From: Symbiodinium natans
Taxonomy: Eukaryota > Sar > Dinophyceae > Suessiales > Symbiodiniaceae
Length of the DNA stretch: 64,000 nt
Assembly (NCBI GenBank): GCA_905221605.1
Contig: CAJNDS010000293.1
Location: forward strand, 1-64,000
Direction of reading: 5' to 3'
Position 1 is the stretch's first letter, and the number at the start of each line of letters is the position of its first letter. A program made the position numbers and the translations under genes. Shown here in pieces: positions 31,401 through 39,233 of this stretch. Under the pieces are notes generated by a model. The model searched no databases and had not been told where the DNA came from. It saw only the letters and a program-made list of their open reading frames with translations.

Positions 31401-32660
31401 CAAAACTAAAGGCGGGGTGGGGGGCGTGAGGGGCCGCACAGGGGCAGGCTGGACTAGGGAACCGGGGTTAAGGAAACCCAAACTAAGGAGCTCCTGTCGT
31501 TCCTTCTCGGACAGCCGCTCCCAACCCTGAAGGCAATATCCCACAAGCAAACACCGAACGCCTTTCCAAGGGAGTGTGGCATGCAGGCGGCTGGCGTCTA
31601 AGGTCTGGGGCCCCAAACTGACGCGGAGCCGTATGCCCAGGGCATCGTGCCCTGCCAGCGGAACACCGCCAACTGGAGATTCTTGCCAGACGTCGCCGTC
31701 CCGGAAAAGGCTGATTGGCAGAAGCAGGTTGGGGAAACCAGGCACGTTGCAGGAGTCAACGTGCGGTTCCGCGCGCAGGTTTGTGAACACAGCAGCATTC
31801 GTGAATGCGTGGCCAGGGAAGTGCTGGCGAAGTAGAGCACAAAAGAAACGTGTCACAGCGGGGAAACGTTTCGTGAAGCCGCGAACGCCCGCACGGGCAC
31901 CCCAGGTCCACATGCCGCAGGTCCAGGAGTGAGAGGCACTATGCGCTTGGCCCCGTGCGGGGACCTCAGAGGGAAGCAGGCAAAGAATGCGCCGGGCAGC
32001 TTCAAGCGAAGGGCTGTTGACAGAGGCACGGGCAAGATGCTCCGCACGAGCCACGTCCACGACCCACTGGCAGGGCGAAGGCTGTTCACGTAAGTCAAGA
32101 GCCACAGCAGGCCTGGGGGCAGAACAGGATGCATCATCAGCGCGGACTGGCGCCTGCACAGTCGCTTCACGTACAGGTGCTTCAGGGCGGGGCTCGGTAT
32201 GGGGGTCCACCGGGTCCATTCCGGGCCCTTTTTCCGCCGTTCTTTTGTCAGAAACCGTCCGTTCTTTTGGATGGCAATTCGGACGCAAAAGAACGGGCGC
32301 TCTTGGGGAACTTGGAAGCCCCCAAAACCCAGCAACAAGCCCCACATCGGACCCCAGCGAACCCTCACAGGGCTCGGGTTGGGGTGGCAGGTCACTTGCA
32401 GAGCCAGGTGACCTGACGGACGCGGCAGTGCTAGTGGGAACAACAGAGGTGCTTGAGGAGGGAGCAACCGGGGGCCTAGGGGAGGGAGGAGACTTAGGGA
32501 GCAGAGACACGGGCTCACCAAGGGGCCTGTATGCAGGAGAAAGATTAGCCCGTTCGCGAACTTCCAGAACAGGTTGGCCTGAAGCGGGGAGGTCGCGAGA
32601 CTCATCTGTGCAAAGGGCAGGAGTCAGCACCTGCGGGGGAAGGTCAGACATTTTCGCCAC
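28404..32660 (-). CDS. Retrotransposon polyprotein: 2OG-like, C5-MTase-like, RT, RNase H
   Basis: The 1418-residue frame is open. Residues 1-200 are Pro/Ser-rich. Residues 280-375 hold His300-x-Asp302, His360 and Arg369, spaced like a 2-oxoglutarate/Fe(II) oxygenase. Residues 418-565 hold Leu-Glu-Leu-Phe-Ser-Gly-Ser-Gly-Arg, Ala-Pro-Ala-Cys-Gly-Thr and Glu-Asn-Pro-Arg, as in cytosine-C5 methyltransferase-like proteins. The reverse transcriptase has Thr-His-Asp-Leu-Lys and Tyr-Phe-Asp-Asp-Phe (near 1083). The RNase H (1235-1380) has Asp, Glu, Asp and Asp at the expected places. It would copy the element RNA. DIRS elements are known to carry methyltransferase domains; the 2OG-like part is unusual. 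Confidence 0.9.
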   Translation of the reverse strand: MAKMSDLPPQVLTPALCTDESRDLPASGQPVLEVRERANLSPAYRPLGEPVSLLPKSPPSPRPPVAPSSSTSVVPTSTAASVRSPGSASDLPPQPEPCEGSLGSDVGLVAGFWGLPSSPRAPVLLRPNCHPKERTVSDKRTAEKGPGMDPVDPHTEPRPEAPVREATVQAPVRADDASCSAPRPAVALDLREQPSPCQWVVDVARAEHLARASVNSPSLEAARRILCLLPSEVPARGQAHSASHSWTCGMWTWGARAGVRGFTKRFPAVTRFFCALLRQHFPGHAFTNAAVFTNLRAEPHVDSCNVPGFPNLLLPISLFRDGDVWQESPVGGVPLAGHDALGIRLRVSLGPQTLDASRLHATLPWKGVRCLLVGYCLQGWERLSEKERQELLSLGFLNPGSLVQPAPVRPLTPPTPPLVLELFSGSGRVTAALRALGFEAVAIDKVKSVGCAAPPWVLDVSTPDGLAQLLQLVQNPRVLGLFAAPACGTCSLARGIPCWDSQGNPVPVPRPLRSDRHPDGMPDLPPGDARRVRLANESYLALRQAVRLGVQRGILIAVENPRSSLFWKTSFWRDVAPAFRYVDHQACAYGGDRPKFTRIAYTHPSFESLCKLCPGCPAHASWGVDPAAPNGFATSRETAYPRPLAHAIAQCFASALPTVEPPGLQLPALRSLAGLQPKASKVPALVPEYKTTCVVRGPAASLVPPCQPMQRLEQAWPVPADCQCSLKVIPPYAQLLRLSPVKMGKQDEETRRHVELAWGIPWSPSEFIQCACKAVHPVAQEAQLPSELLQAVEVNCNATTASALEGKRTAWFEKWFKRCLELRTDECKLKDGMHPDVRGILEPKNLLVWREILDDLNYPDKTVIEEVISGTVLTGEVPSTGLFNPVFKPAAMSEDLLRDTADEGRHSVFRSVKSQGDLLDQEVKKQTLEELQKGWLEGPFDPSELPNGSVVSRRFGIQQGSKVRLIDDLSASHVNSCVQTNESPKPHSTDVLAALAIQLMRSTNEPLLGRTHDLKAAYRQLAVSQSSAWCSYVCIWDHERAAPVCFRLKALPFGACRSVYSFLRVVHSIWFIGTVGLSLPWVCYFDDFITICSGSLAHSTDATIKRLFKLLGWTLSSDGKKDLPFRRSFEALGIVVDLEESANKVVKFANTPSRVSELCGSIGDILDAGSLKQPLALRLRGRMQFADSQLFGRSARMCLRQVTKHAYSDVSDTLCEDCVFALDRFRKMLLEHKPRVLNGSLREKFVIFTDACFDPEASDWACGIGGLLFSDRGKLLGAFSEQLERWQIEALTEGFRKTVIFEAELLAVIVSQLVWGHVIRHAPVLWFVDNNASRDIAISGCTRSDNAQALLNVLLESEEQFDVKAWYARVPSPSNPADHPSRTKLESYVHGNTLVGAVDVRQTLKAVFENFLRKKVKR

Positions 32661-32723
32661 GTCAGGCTGGCTAGCAGAAAACGAATTCGAAGTGACACTG
32701 GTCGAAGCGGCTTCTGGCGATAG

Positions 32724-33989
32724 TCACTCTTTGCGCTGGCACTGCATGAGGCTATGATTGCCGAAACAACGCGCGCAGACATGGGCACGGGGGCAGTTGG
32801 CCACCCGGCACTCCCCAAGGCTGAACCCGTAGCAGATGGCTTTGCCATCGGGCGTTTGGGCTTTGCCACCCTTGTCGAGAATGGCCTTGGGGACAGCCGC
32901 ACGGTTGGCAGCACCTTTGCCTGGACCTTTCGGGGGGCGAGCAGGTGGGTCCTTGGGCGCAGGGGGAATCTTCTCAGCTTTATCATCCTTCTTGCCCTTG
33001 TCATCTTTGGTCTTCTTGCGCTTCCTTCCTCGACCGCCGCCACTCCCAGCAGCCGTGCTTCCACGAGGGATCAAGACGAAGGAAACGCGATACGACGAGA
33101 GCGCTTCAAAGAGAGCGTCATCCATGGCGCGGGATCCGTCACTCTTGCGCCGGGGCCGGATTCCTTTCTCAAGCATCCACACATGAACCAAGCGGTCAGC
33201 CTCGACAACTTGATGCAGCTGGCAAGCACCCCCTGGCAGGGCGTCGGGGTTTGTCAGGTGTCGCATCAGCTCATTGACGTATTTTTCATGTGCAAGAAAA
33301 TCAACCACGTCTGCAAATGCCAGCGCCAGTCCTCGACGACGGAATGCTGCAGAGAGGAGCAAGGGGTTGTGAACTTGGGCGTCACACGGGAGCTCCTGGT
33401 CCTTGAGAACAAGCCGCTGCTGCTCCAGCTCGACGACACGGGCGAGGGGCTTGGCAAGGGCTACCTCGCTCAAGCGGGAGGTGCATTTCTCAGGGGCGAT
33501 ATACCTTATCTCATCCAGCGAACTCATGGCGCAGGCCAATTCCAACAGGGCCCGGCTGGGCTCCGCATCACCTTCTATGATCACACCGGAAACCTTGGCC
33601 TTTAAAGCAGCCATGCGTTTGTCGCGCTCTGCTTCTGCAAGGGGTCGGGCGGCAGAGGCACTGGGGTTGGTAACCTGGTCCTTGAGATCTGCCAAGGTAA
33701 GTGTTTGCGCCTCGAAGACGAGTCGGCGTACACTCGCAGCTTCCCCGGCTGATGCGGCGGGGATGGAGGTTTGGACCCAAGTATGCCACTGATCATCGGC
33801 TAGCTGTTGACCTGGTTGGCCCACGCAATAAGCGAGCTGCCCAAGAGTCTCAAAACCCAGACGCGTCAAGGTACGTATGAGGGGCTCGCCGATGCGGAAC
33901 AGCTTGCATCTCGCCTGAAAGTGAGCGGCAGACTCCAGCACAGACATGGGGCTCTCACGCAGCGCACTCGAGAGGCTACTTAGGGGCAC
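32724..33989 (-). CDS. Retrotransposon Gag-like protein with Cys/His knuckles
   Basis: The 421-residue protein has a helical first two-thirds and a Lys/Gly/Pro-rich basic linker (near 305-370). Its C-terminus is Cys-x7-Cys-x4-Cys-x3-His, then Cys-x2-Cys-x4-His-x4-Cys, a pair of zinc knuckles for nucleic-acid binding. It lies between the recombinase and polymerase ORFs, 63 bp upstream of the polymerase start. A nucleocapsid role is inferred from position and knuckles. Confidence 0.75.
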   Translation of the reverse strand: MPLSSLSSALRESPMSVLESAAHFQARCKLFRIGEPLIRTLTRLGFETLGQLAYCVGQPGQQLADDQWHTWVQTSIPAASAGEAASVRRLVFEAQTLTLADLKDQVTNPSASAARPLAEAERDKRMAALKAKVSGVIIEGDAEPSRALLELACAMSSLDEIRYIAPEKCTSRLSEVALAKPLARVVELEQQRLVLKDQELPCDAQVHNPLLLSAAFRRRGLALAFADVVDFLAHEKYVNELMRHLTNPDALPGGACQLHQVVEADRLVHVWMLEKGIRPRRKSDGSRAMDDALFEALSSYRVSFVLIPRGSTAAGSGGGRGRKRKKTKDDKGKKDDKAEKIPPAPKDPPARPPKGPGKGAANRAAVPKAILDKGGKAQTPDGKAICYGFSLGECRVANCPRAHVCARCFGNHSLMQCQRKE

Positions 33990-34319
33990 CTACTTCACAT
34001 GACAGAATGCACCCGAACAACTTCACATGACTGAGTGTAACTGAACATCAAGATGTCAATCAGGAATCAACACAACAAATCATGGCATGAAAGCATTGGT
34101 CATGTCGTCACCAACCTCGACTTGATGGGGGGGCGAGAGAGAACAAGCAGCCGACATGACTCACGTTCACTCATGCTCAACCCCCCCCCCCCTTGTCCGT
34201 GCACTCGACCGAAAAAGGCAGACAGCAGCATGACAGTTGTGAGGGCGCAACACTTCATTGCAGACCCTAGGTCGACTACTTACCTTCGCAAGCAGAGGGA
34301 CCCGACTTTTCCACAACCG
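33990..34319. other. Retrotransposon spacer between recombinase and Gag-like ORFs
   Basis: A 330-bp gap with a poly-C run near 34181-34193. There is no open frame of note on the minus strand. It might carry a splice acceptor or promoter for the downstream ORFs; nothing specific is visible. Confidence 0.4.
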
Positions 34320-36518
34320 TCAAATGCATCGCCGGCAACCTTGACACTCGACCGCATCCAGGTCAGCATCCTCGGCAACTCTGTACGCATCGGAGCGCAC
34401 ACGTCCGCATGCAAGAACTTGAAGGCACGCATCAAGATTTCTTTGGCCGCGGACCAAGTGCAACTTGCGGGAACGACGGTGGATCACCCAGACGTCGGAC
34501 TCATCCCGTGTCTCAGGCAGAAAGCGGCGGGCCTTTTTGCTGAGGGGAGGGCTTGAGGAAGGGGTCCCACTGTCCGAGCTGCTGCTTCGGGAGGCCTCAG
34601 AAGCGGAGGAATCCTCGCTGCTCTCATGCGCAGACTCCGCGGCTTCGGAGGCGGAATCTTCAACTTTGATGGCTCCGGAGGGTCGCACCACAGGCAAAAT
34701 TGGTGCTAGGCCAGGAGAGGCTTCACAGGACTCGCTCCAGAAAGCGCGCAAAGGAGCATCTGGCATGAACACCCCAAGAGCCACCTGATGCAACAAGCGA
34801 GAAAAGGCCAACGACGGGGCCGCGCTGAGGTCACGGCTGTACACAACCTCAGTCGTGAGTTGATTGCGAGCATGCCGACCCAAGACAGCACAAGTATCAC
34901 GGTCCATGCCAGCGCGCGCGCCAGCCTTGGATGCCCAGGACAGGCCAGTGACCTTGAGGGAATGGGAGGACACGCCGGAGTCCTCAGGCAAATCGAGGGC
35001 TTGACGAAGCATCCTGGACACTTCTTGCGAGGACACGGGGCGAGCACAGAGGGCAGAGCACTCAGCATCAAGGGGTGGGCGGAAAATGGGCCCGTCAATC
35101 TTGCCAATTAAACACAGGTTAACAGCTTCAAACGCCTGGATTGCAAGAGGCAGCCAGGGACGAGAGACCACTCCCTGTGCAGGGACCAAGATATGCAAAA
35201 ACTGCGCTTTCTTCTTGGCGGTGGTCGAGGTCTTGTGACGACCTGTTCGAATCTGCAGAAAGCCCGAAACACCATCGAAATCGCACTCCAGGTCCCAGAT
35301 GCACTGCAGGTCAGAGTGCCGACATCGTCCATAGACGGCGATCAAGGCATATGCAGCGAAGCAACGCAACAGGGGGTCGTCACTGCCTTCGAGAAGTTCA
35401 TGCAATTTGCGAACCTGATCAACTGTTAATGCACGAGCCTGCTTGAGCCAACGGGTCTTAGCAGCCAACTGCTGACTGGCACCGACGATGCGCCGGCTAG
35501 AAATGCATACCTGCACATCCACCTCAAGGACGTAGTGCAAGAACCGCATGGCAGAAAGCAACGTCGAACCGCTGGTCGGAGGCTTGTTTTCTTTCTTCAA
35601 GTACTGAAAATGTTCCCAAACAAGAGTCTCTTGGAACACACCCGAGAAGGACAGATTTGCAAGGGGCTGACCATCGACCCAACGAAGATAGGCGAGGAGG
35701 GAATTGGCCCTCTTGATCAACGTGTAGGGGCTGCGGAGCCCCGTCCTGGCCTCAATGTCCTCAGGGTCGGGCGGCTGTCCTGTGCACCGTTCCACGACGA
35801 CACACAACTTATTGATTGCAATGTGAAGCAAACTTCCAAGGGTCTCATTAATATCGCAGTCAGCAACATTAGAAATCGTGGTTTGAAAGAATGACTTCAA
35901 GTCGGTCACATGCTCCAAGCACTCGACCAGCCGATCAGGCGTGCTCACCTCTGGCGGTAACAAGGGCTCCAAGGATGGGGATTGCACAGCAAAGTCGGCA
36001 TCATCACTGAAAATGCACTTCATAGGACCTTGCTCCCACGGCAGACGGATTTGCGTCAAATTTCGGGATGCAACAACCTGTTGGCAAACAATCTGATCAA
36101 TGAAGCTGGTGTCAACGCGGGACTCGAGAGGTAAACCTGCACAACCCTCAGAATCAGGATGACGGGTGTCATCTTCAGGGTCAGGAGAGCAAGCCCCCAG
36201 TGGGCCAACACCTGCATCTTCGGCGACGTTGAAGTCGCCATCGGACACTGAGACATTGTCGGAAAGAACAGAAGCAGTCCCTAAACTCCCCCCAACAGAA
36301 GCATTCCCTAAACTCCCCCCTTTATCCGAAAGCACAGTCAGCGGCCCAGGCGCAGGGGCCTCGAGGGCAATCACTGCACAGGCAGGCAAGGTCGGGGGCT
36401 CAGGCGGGAAAGGATGCTCCGCGACTGCGACCCATCTGCTGGCGGAACCAGAGGCTTCAGTAGCACTGGCCGGATCGGACATGCTTAAGAAGGCAAAGTG
36501 AGCAATACGCGAAAGCAA
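34320..36518 (-). CDS. Retrotransposon tyrosine recombinase
   Basis: In the 732-residue protein the first 140 residues are low-complexity. The catalytic part has Tyr-Gly-Arg-Cys-Arg-His-Ser-Asp (arginine I) near 400. His-Ser-Leu-Lys (an HxxK form of the usual HxxR) and Leu-Gly-Arg-His-Ala follow, then Val-Val-Tyr-Ser-Arg-Asp with the nucleophilic tyrosine near 575. An acidic/Ser-rich tail and a short Cys-rich end follow. It would insert the circular cDNA without a target duplication. A second Met 12 codons in is a possible start. Confidence 0.88.
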   Translation of the reverse strand: MLSRIAHFAFLSMSDPASATEASGSASRWVAVAEHPFPPEPPTLPACAVIALEAPAPGPLTVLSDKGGSLGNASVGGSLGTASVLSDNVSVSDGDFNVAEDAGVGPLGACSPDPEDDTRHPDSEGCAGLPLESRVDTSFIDQIVCQQVVASRNLTQIRLPWEQGPMKCIFSDDADFAVQSPSLEPLLPPEVSTPDRLVECLEHVTDLKSFFQTTISNVADCDINETLGSLLHIAINKLCVVVERCTGQPPDPEDIEARTGLRSPYTLIKRANSLLAYLRWVDGQPLANLSFSGVFQETLVWEHFQYLKKENKPPTSGSTLLSAMRFLHYVLEVDVQVCISSRRIVGASQQLAAKTRWLKQARALTVDQVRKLHELLEGSDDPLLRCFAAYALIAVYGRCRHSDLQCIWDLECDFDGVSGFLQIRTGRHKTSTTAKKKAQFLHILVPAQGVVSRPWLPLAIQAFEAVNLCLIGKIDGPIFRPPLDAECSALCARPVSSQEVSRMLRQALDLPEDSGVSSHSLKVTGLSWASKAGARAGMDRDTCAVLGRHARNQLTTEVVYSRDLSAAPSLAFSRLLHQVALGVFMPDAPLRAFWSESCEASPGLAPILPVVRPSGAIKVEDSASEAAESAHESSEDSSASEASRSSSSDSGTPSSSPPLSKKARRFLPETRDESDVWVIHRRSRKLHLVRGQRNLDACLQVLACGRVRSDAYRVAEDADLDAVECQGCRRCI

Positions 36519-36714
36519 GCGTGAGGACCTTTGGCTGTGCAGAGCAGCGAGGGCCAGCTGCGGAAAGGAAGTGCCAGCAAAATCCTGGAGCCCTCGCTCT
36601 GGCTCAGAAGCACGGCAACCAAATTGCTGTCAACGACCCAAGACCAAAGGCCGGTGGGAGCGGCAACCTGATCACGCAGCAGATCGTCGTAGAAGGCTCT
36701 GGGGCGCAACAAAA
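36519..36714. other. Retrotransposon 5' leader
   Basis: A gap of about 200 bp between the spliced-leader sequence and the recombinase start. It is the presumed 5' untranslated region. No motif is recognised. Confidence 0.5.
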
Positions 36715-36736
36715 CTTGAGCCAAAATGGCTACGGA
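36715..36736 (-). other. Complete dinoflagellate spliced-leader sequence
   Basis: The minus strand reads TCCGTAGCCATT directly followed by TTGGCTCAAG, the full 22-nt dinoflagellate spliced leader. It has the same orientation as the retrotransposon ORFs and its first base coincides with the inner edge of repeat A1. It is followed by TTTTG, not by a GT donor, so it is not a spliced-leader RNA gene. It looks like the 5' end of a trans-spliced mRNA copied into the element. Confidence 0.93.
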
Positions 36737-36953
36737 AAATTTTCTGCATCTCTCAGCTGTCAGCCACTGTTACCGGGCATGAAGACTGCATACAAGCTGT
36801 CAAGGTGACATGCAGAGAGAACATGAAAGATGGGCATGCAGAAAATTTTGAAAGCACTGTGAAAACTCTTTTTGTTTTTCTTAAAGGCACGGTTGCAGGC
36901 AACCTAAGCGTTCGCTCCTCACGAAGGCGCTATCAACAAGTTGACAGCAAGCT
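36736..36953 (-). repeat. Retrotransposon terminal repeat A1
   Basis: A 218-bp copy of A2. Its outer edge (...GCAAGCT on the plus strand) joins AT-PLV sequence at 36954. The inner edge meets the spliced-leader sequence. Confidence 0.95.
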
Positions 36954-36989
36954 AATTATATTTTAATCTAAATATAAGTATATAAACTA

Positions 36990-38027
36990 ATGACAACTAA
37001 AACAGCCAGATTTGAGCTTATCAATCCATACAGTCGTTTCGGATTGAAACGAAAACCTACATTCAACGAGATTTTAGGTTTAATCAGTGAAGACCAACAA
37101 CTATTAAGACCATTCCCAGACAGAACGGCAACGCAATTTAGGAACAGTCCGCAAGGTAGTTTCTTTGATGGTGCCGACCATGTTGAATTATTAAAGGAAC
37201 AACAAAACCGAATAATGGATAGACAAATGCGTCAGATGATGTTACAACGACAGTCACAACAAAACGGACAAACATATCATTTAGAGCAACACCGTGGCAA
37301 TTCAGGAAATGCTACACCCATTGAAACAGTTCAGGGGGACTCAGGAATGGTTACACCACAATCAATAGGTTCAGATGTAGATTTTAGAACATACCTATTC
37401 AGAGACGCCGAGCAAAGAAGAAGACGAGACGAACAACGACAAGTAGATGTGGCAAGAACACACGCAGAAAGACTAAATGAAACAAGTCAGACGCTAACAG
37501 ACAGAATTTTAAGAGAAGCATTACAAGAAGTCAGAAATGAAGCACCACCAGAAACGGTAGAACCGTCAGACGATGAACTTATACCAGCAGAAGATACAGT
37601 TAGACCTTATCAGAAGAACATACAGTATTTTAATAATGACATTGAAGCAATGAAACAAAATGAAAGACTAAGCTATACTGATTTACTTTTCCAACTTTAT
37701 GTGAGGGGTAGATTAACGGACGAAATTAACAAAAGAGTTGATGAATTGCCAGACGAAATTACTAAAAAGATGTATCTATTAACAATTGTTTCTGACTTAA
37801 TCGGTGATGGAGCCGGTGAGAATAACTGGCAGATTGGTGTTGAAAGTAACTTGTTAAGTTCTAGAATTAGAGAATGGCGTCAAATACAAAGAGGCGGTGG
37901 GAGAGGAATGCTTCGTCAATTCCTAGCGAGCGCAGGGTCGGCGGCATCATCTGCGCTTTCGGCAGGATTACAGGAGGTAGGAAAGGGAGTAGTAAAAGGA
38001 GCAATAGGCGCGATGACAGGAACTTAA
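36990..38027 (+). CDS. AT-PLV protein of unknown function, possible virion component
   Basis: The 345-residue protein has a Gln/Arg-rich helical centre. Its C-terminus, after Gly-Gly-Gly-Arg-Gly, is a small-residue amphipathic stretch of Ala, Ser, Gly and Val (about 30 residues). Such tails occur in membrane-active or internal virion proteins of related viruses, but no family is recognised. TTAATCTAAATATAAG precedes the ATG. It lies directly right of the retrotransposon. Confidence 0.7.
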   Translation: MTTKTARFELINPYSRFGLKRKPTFNEILGLISEDQQLLRPFPDRTATQFRNSPQGSFFDGADHVELLKEQQNRIMDRQMRQMMLQRQSQQNGQTYHLEQHRGNSGNATPIETVQGDSGMVTPQSIGSDVDFRTYLFRDAEQRRRRDEQRQVDVARTHAERLNETSQTLTDRILREALQEVRNEAPPETVEPSDDELIPAEDTVRPYQKNIQYFNNDIEAMKQNERLSYTDLLFQLYVRGRLTDEINKRVDELPDEITKKMYLLTIVSDLIGDGAGENNWQIGVESNLLSSRIREWRQIQRGGGRGMLRQFLASAGSAASSALSAGLQEVGKGVVKGAIGAMTGT

Positions 38028-38047
38028 TTTTTCTTATCTTATAATAT

Positions 38048-38874
38048 ATGTATAAACGACTAAATTTATATAAAGATAAACTACCAAAAAGGAAAAGGAG
38101 AGCATCCGATGATGATGTTTATATTAAAGGTATGTATAACCCATTTTTAGACACAACAGGTTACGAAGTTGAAGATATACGAGAAAGTGGCATAACAAAA
38201 GCAGATAAGGGAGTTTTAGCAGATTATCCAGATTTTGAAGGTATAGGGTGGATATTTGATAGTGAAATTAAAGATTATGAAAGTTTGTTAAAGGATAGAA
38301 GAAACAAAATGACACAAACATTTAGGTATATGTTGAAACAGAACAGTATCTCATCGCCATCGGACACGAGCGACAGTGAGGCTCGCGTGCTCCGCGACGC
38401 TTCGCAGAACTCGCGAGGCATTCGCGAACCGTCAGAACCTAGTTCAATGCCTAGCGGGCTACCTAATAATGTCAGTCGTAGTAGTTCAAGTCAGTCATCA
38501 CAACCACAACAAAGAAGTCAAATTATGGATGACTTAAGAAGGTTAAGAGAGTTTTTTAGTTTTGGTGGTGGTGCTAATGAAGATGAAGAAGAGGAAGAAA
38601 ATGAAGAAGCGCAAGCAAGTAATGAGAATAACCCAACGCCTCCACATTCTAGTAGTTCATCTTCATCGTCAAGACGTTCAAGTAATCCAGCACTACCAGT
38701 CAAACAGTTACGCCGCCACAAAGTGTAAGAAGTTCGCCGCCACAAAGTGTAAGAAGTTCGCCACCTCAAAGCGTTCCAAGTTCAAGAAGAAGTAACAACA
38801 GTGCGCGACCATCAACAGTTTTAAGTAGTTCAACAAGCGTAGCATCAACATTAGATTATGGTTTCAATCAGTAA
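38048..38874 (+). CDS. AT-PLV Ser-rich protein with octapeptide repeats, frameshifted
   Basis: The first frame gives 226 residues ending at 38728. The part after about 38690 clearly belongs to another frame, which reads Pro-Pro-Gln-Ser-Val-Arg-Ser-Ser three times and continues Ser-rich to a stop at 38872. One missing or extra base near 38695-38705 explains this. The N-terminal 100 residues look folded, and the rest is Ser/Pro/Glu-rich and probably disordered. The function is unknown. The frameshift may be real, programmed, or an assembly error. Confidence 0.65.
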
Positions 38875-38891
38875 TTTTCTCGTTTTACTTA

Positions 38892-39189
38892 ATGACAGAA
38901 GTAATAATTAAGAAATCTACCAATCCCAAAAAGAAATATGATGCTATTATTAATGGTAGTAAAAAAAGTTTCCTTCGGTGCTAGTGGATATAGCGACTTT
39001 ACAAAACATAAGGATGAAGAAAGAAAGGAAAGATATATAGCAAGGCATAAAGTTAATCAAGACTGGAAAGATTATACAACTAGTGACATGTGGGCAAAAA
39101 ATATTCTTTGGAACAAGCCAACAATAGAAGCATCAGTAAAGGATACAAATAAAAAGTTTCCAAATTTGAATATCAAGTTGAAAAAGTAA
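38892..39189 (+). CDS. DUF5754-like viral protein, frameshift in A7
   Basis: From ATG at 38892 the frame reads Lys-Lys-Lys-Tyr-Asp-Ala-Ile-Ile. A second frame gives Val-Ser-Phe-Gly-Ala-Ser-Gly-Tyr-Ser-Asp-Phe-Thr-Lys-His-Lys-Asp, Tyr-Ile-Ala-Arg-His and Leu-Trp-Asn-Lys-Pro. These are the signatures I know from the small DUF5754-type proteins widespread in algal viruses and Polinton-like viruses. The two parts join at a run of seven A (38961-38967); six would keep the frame. The function of the family is unknown. Confidence 0.7.
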
Positions 39190-39205
39190 AATAAAAAAGT
39201 AAAAT

Positions 39206-39233
39206 AAAAATCATTTCCGTTCTAATGGTTTTT
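39206..39233. terminator. Hairpin between convergent genes
   Basis: AAAAATCATT pairs with AATGGTTTTT (one G-T pair) around an eight-base loop. It overlaps the stop codon of the polymerase gene and lies just after the convergent DUF5754-like gene, so it could serve both. Confidence 0.5.

Larger units (their letters stand above)
27562..36953 (-). mobile_element. Tyrosine-recombinase retrotransposon (DIRS/Ngaro-like)
   Basis: Read on the minus strand the element is A1 (36953-36736), ORFs, B1 (28389-28133), A2 (28132-27915), a 96-bp spacer, B2 (27818-27562). These split direct repeats, A = 218 bp and B = 257 bp, are the hallmark of PAT/Ngaro/VIPER-type elements. The copies look identical by eye. 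It encodes a tyrosine recombinase, a zinc-knuckle Gag-like protein, and a reverse transcriptase-RNase H polyprotein, all open. There is no target-site duplication, as expected for recombinase-mediated insertion. It is inserted in the AT-PLV at a stop codon. Confidence 0.93.
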
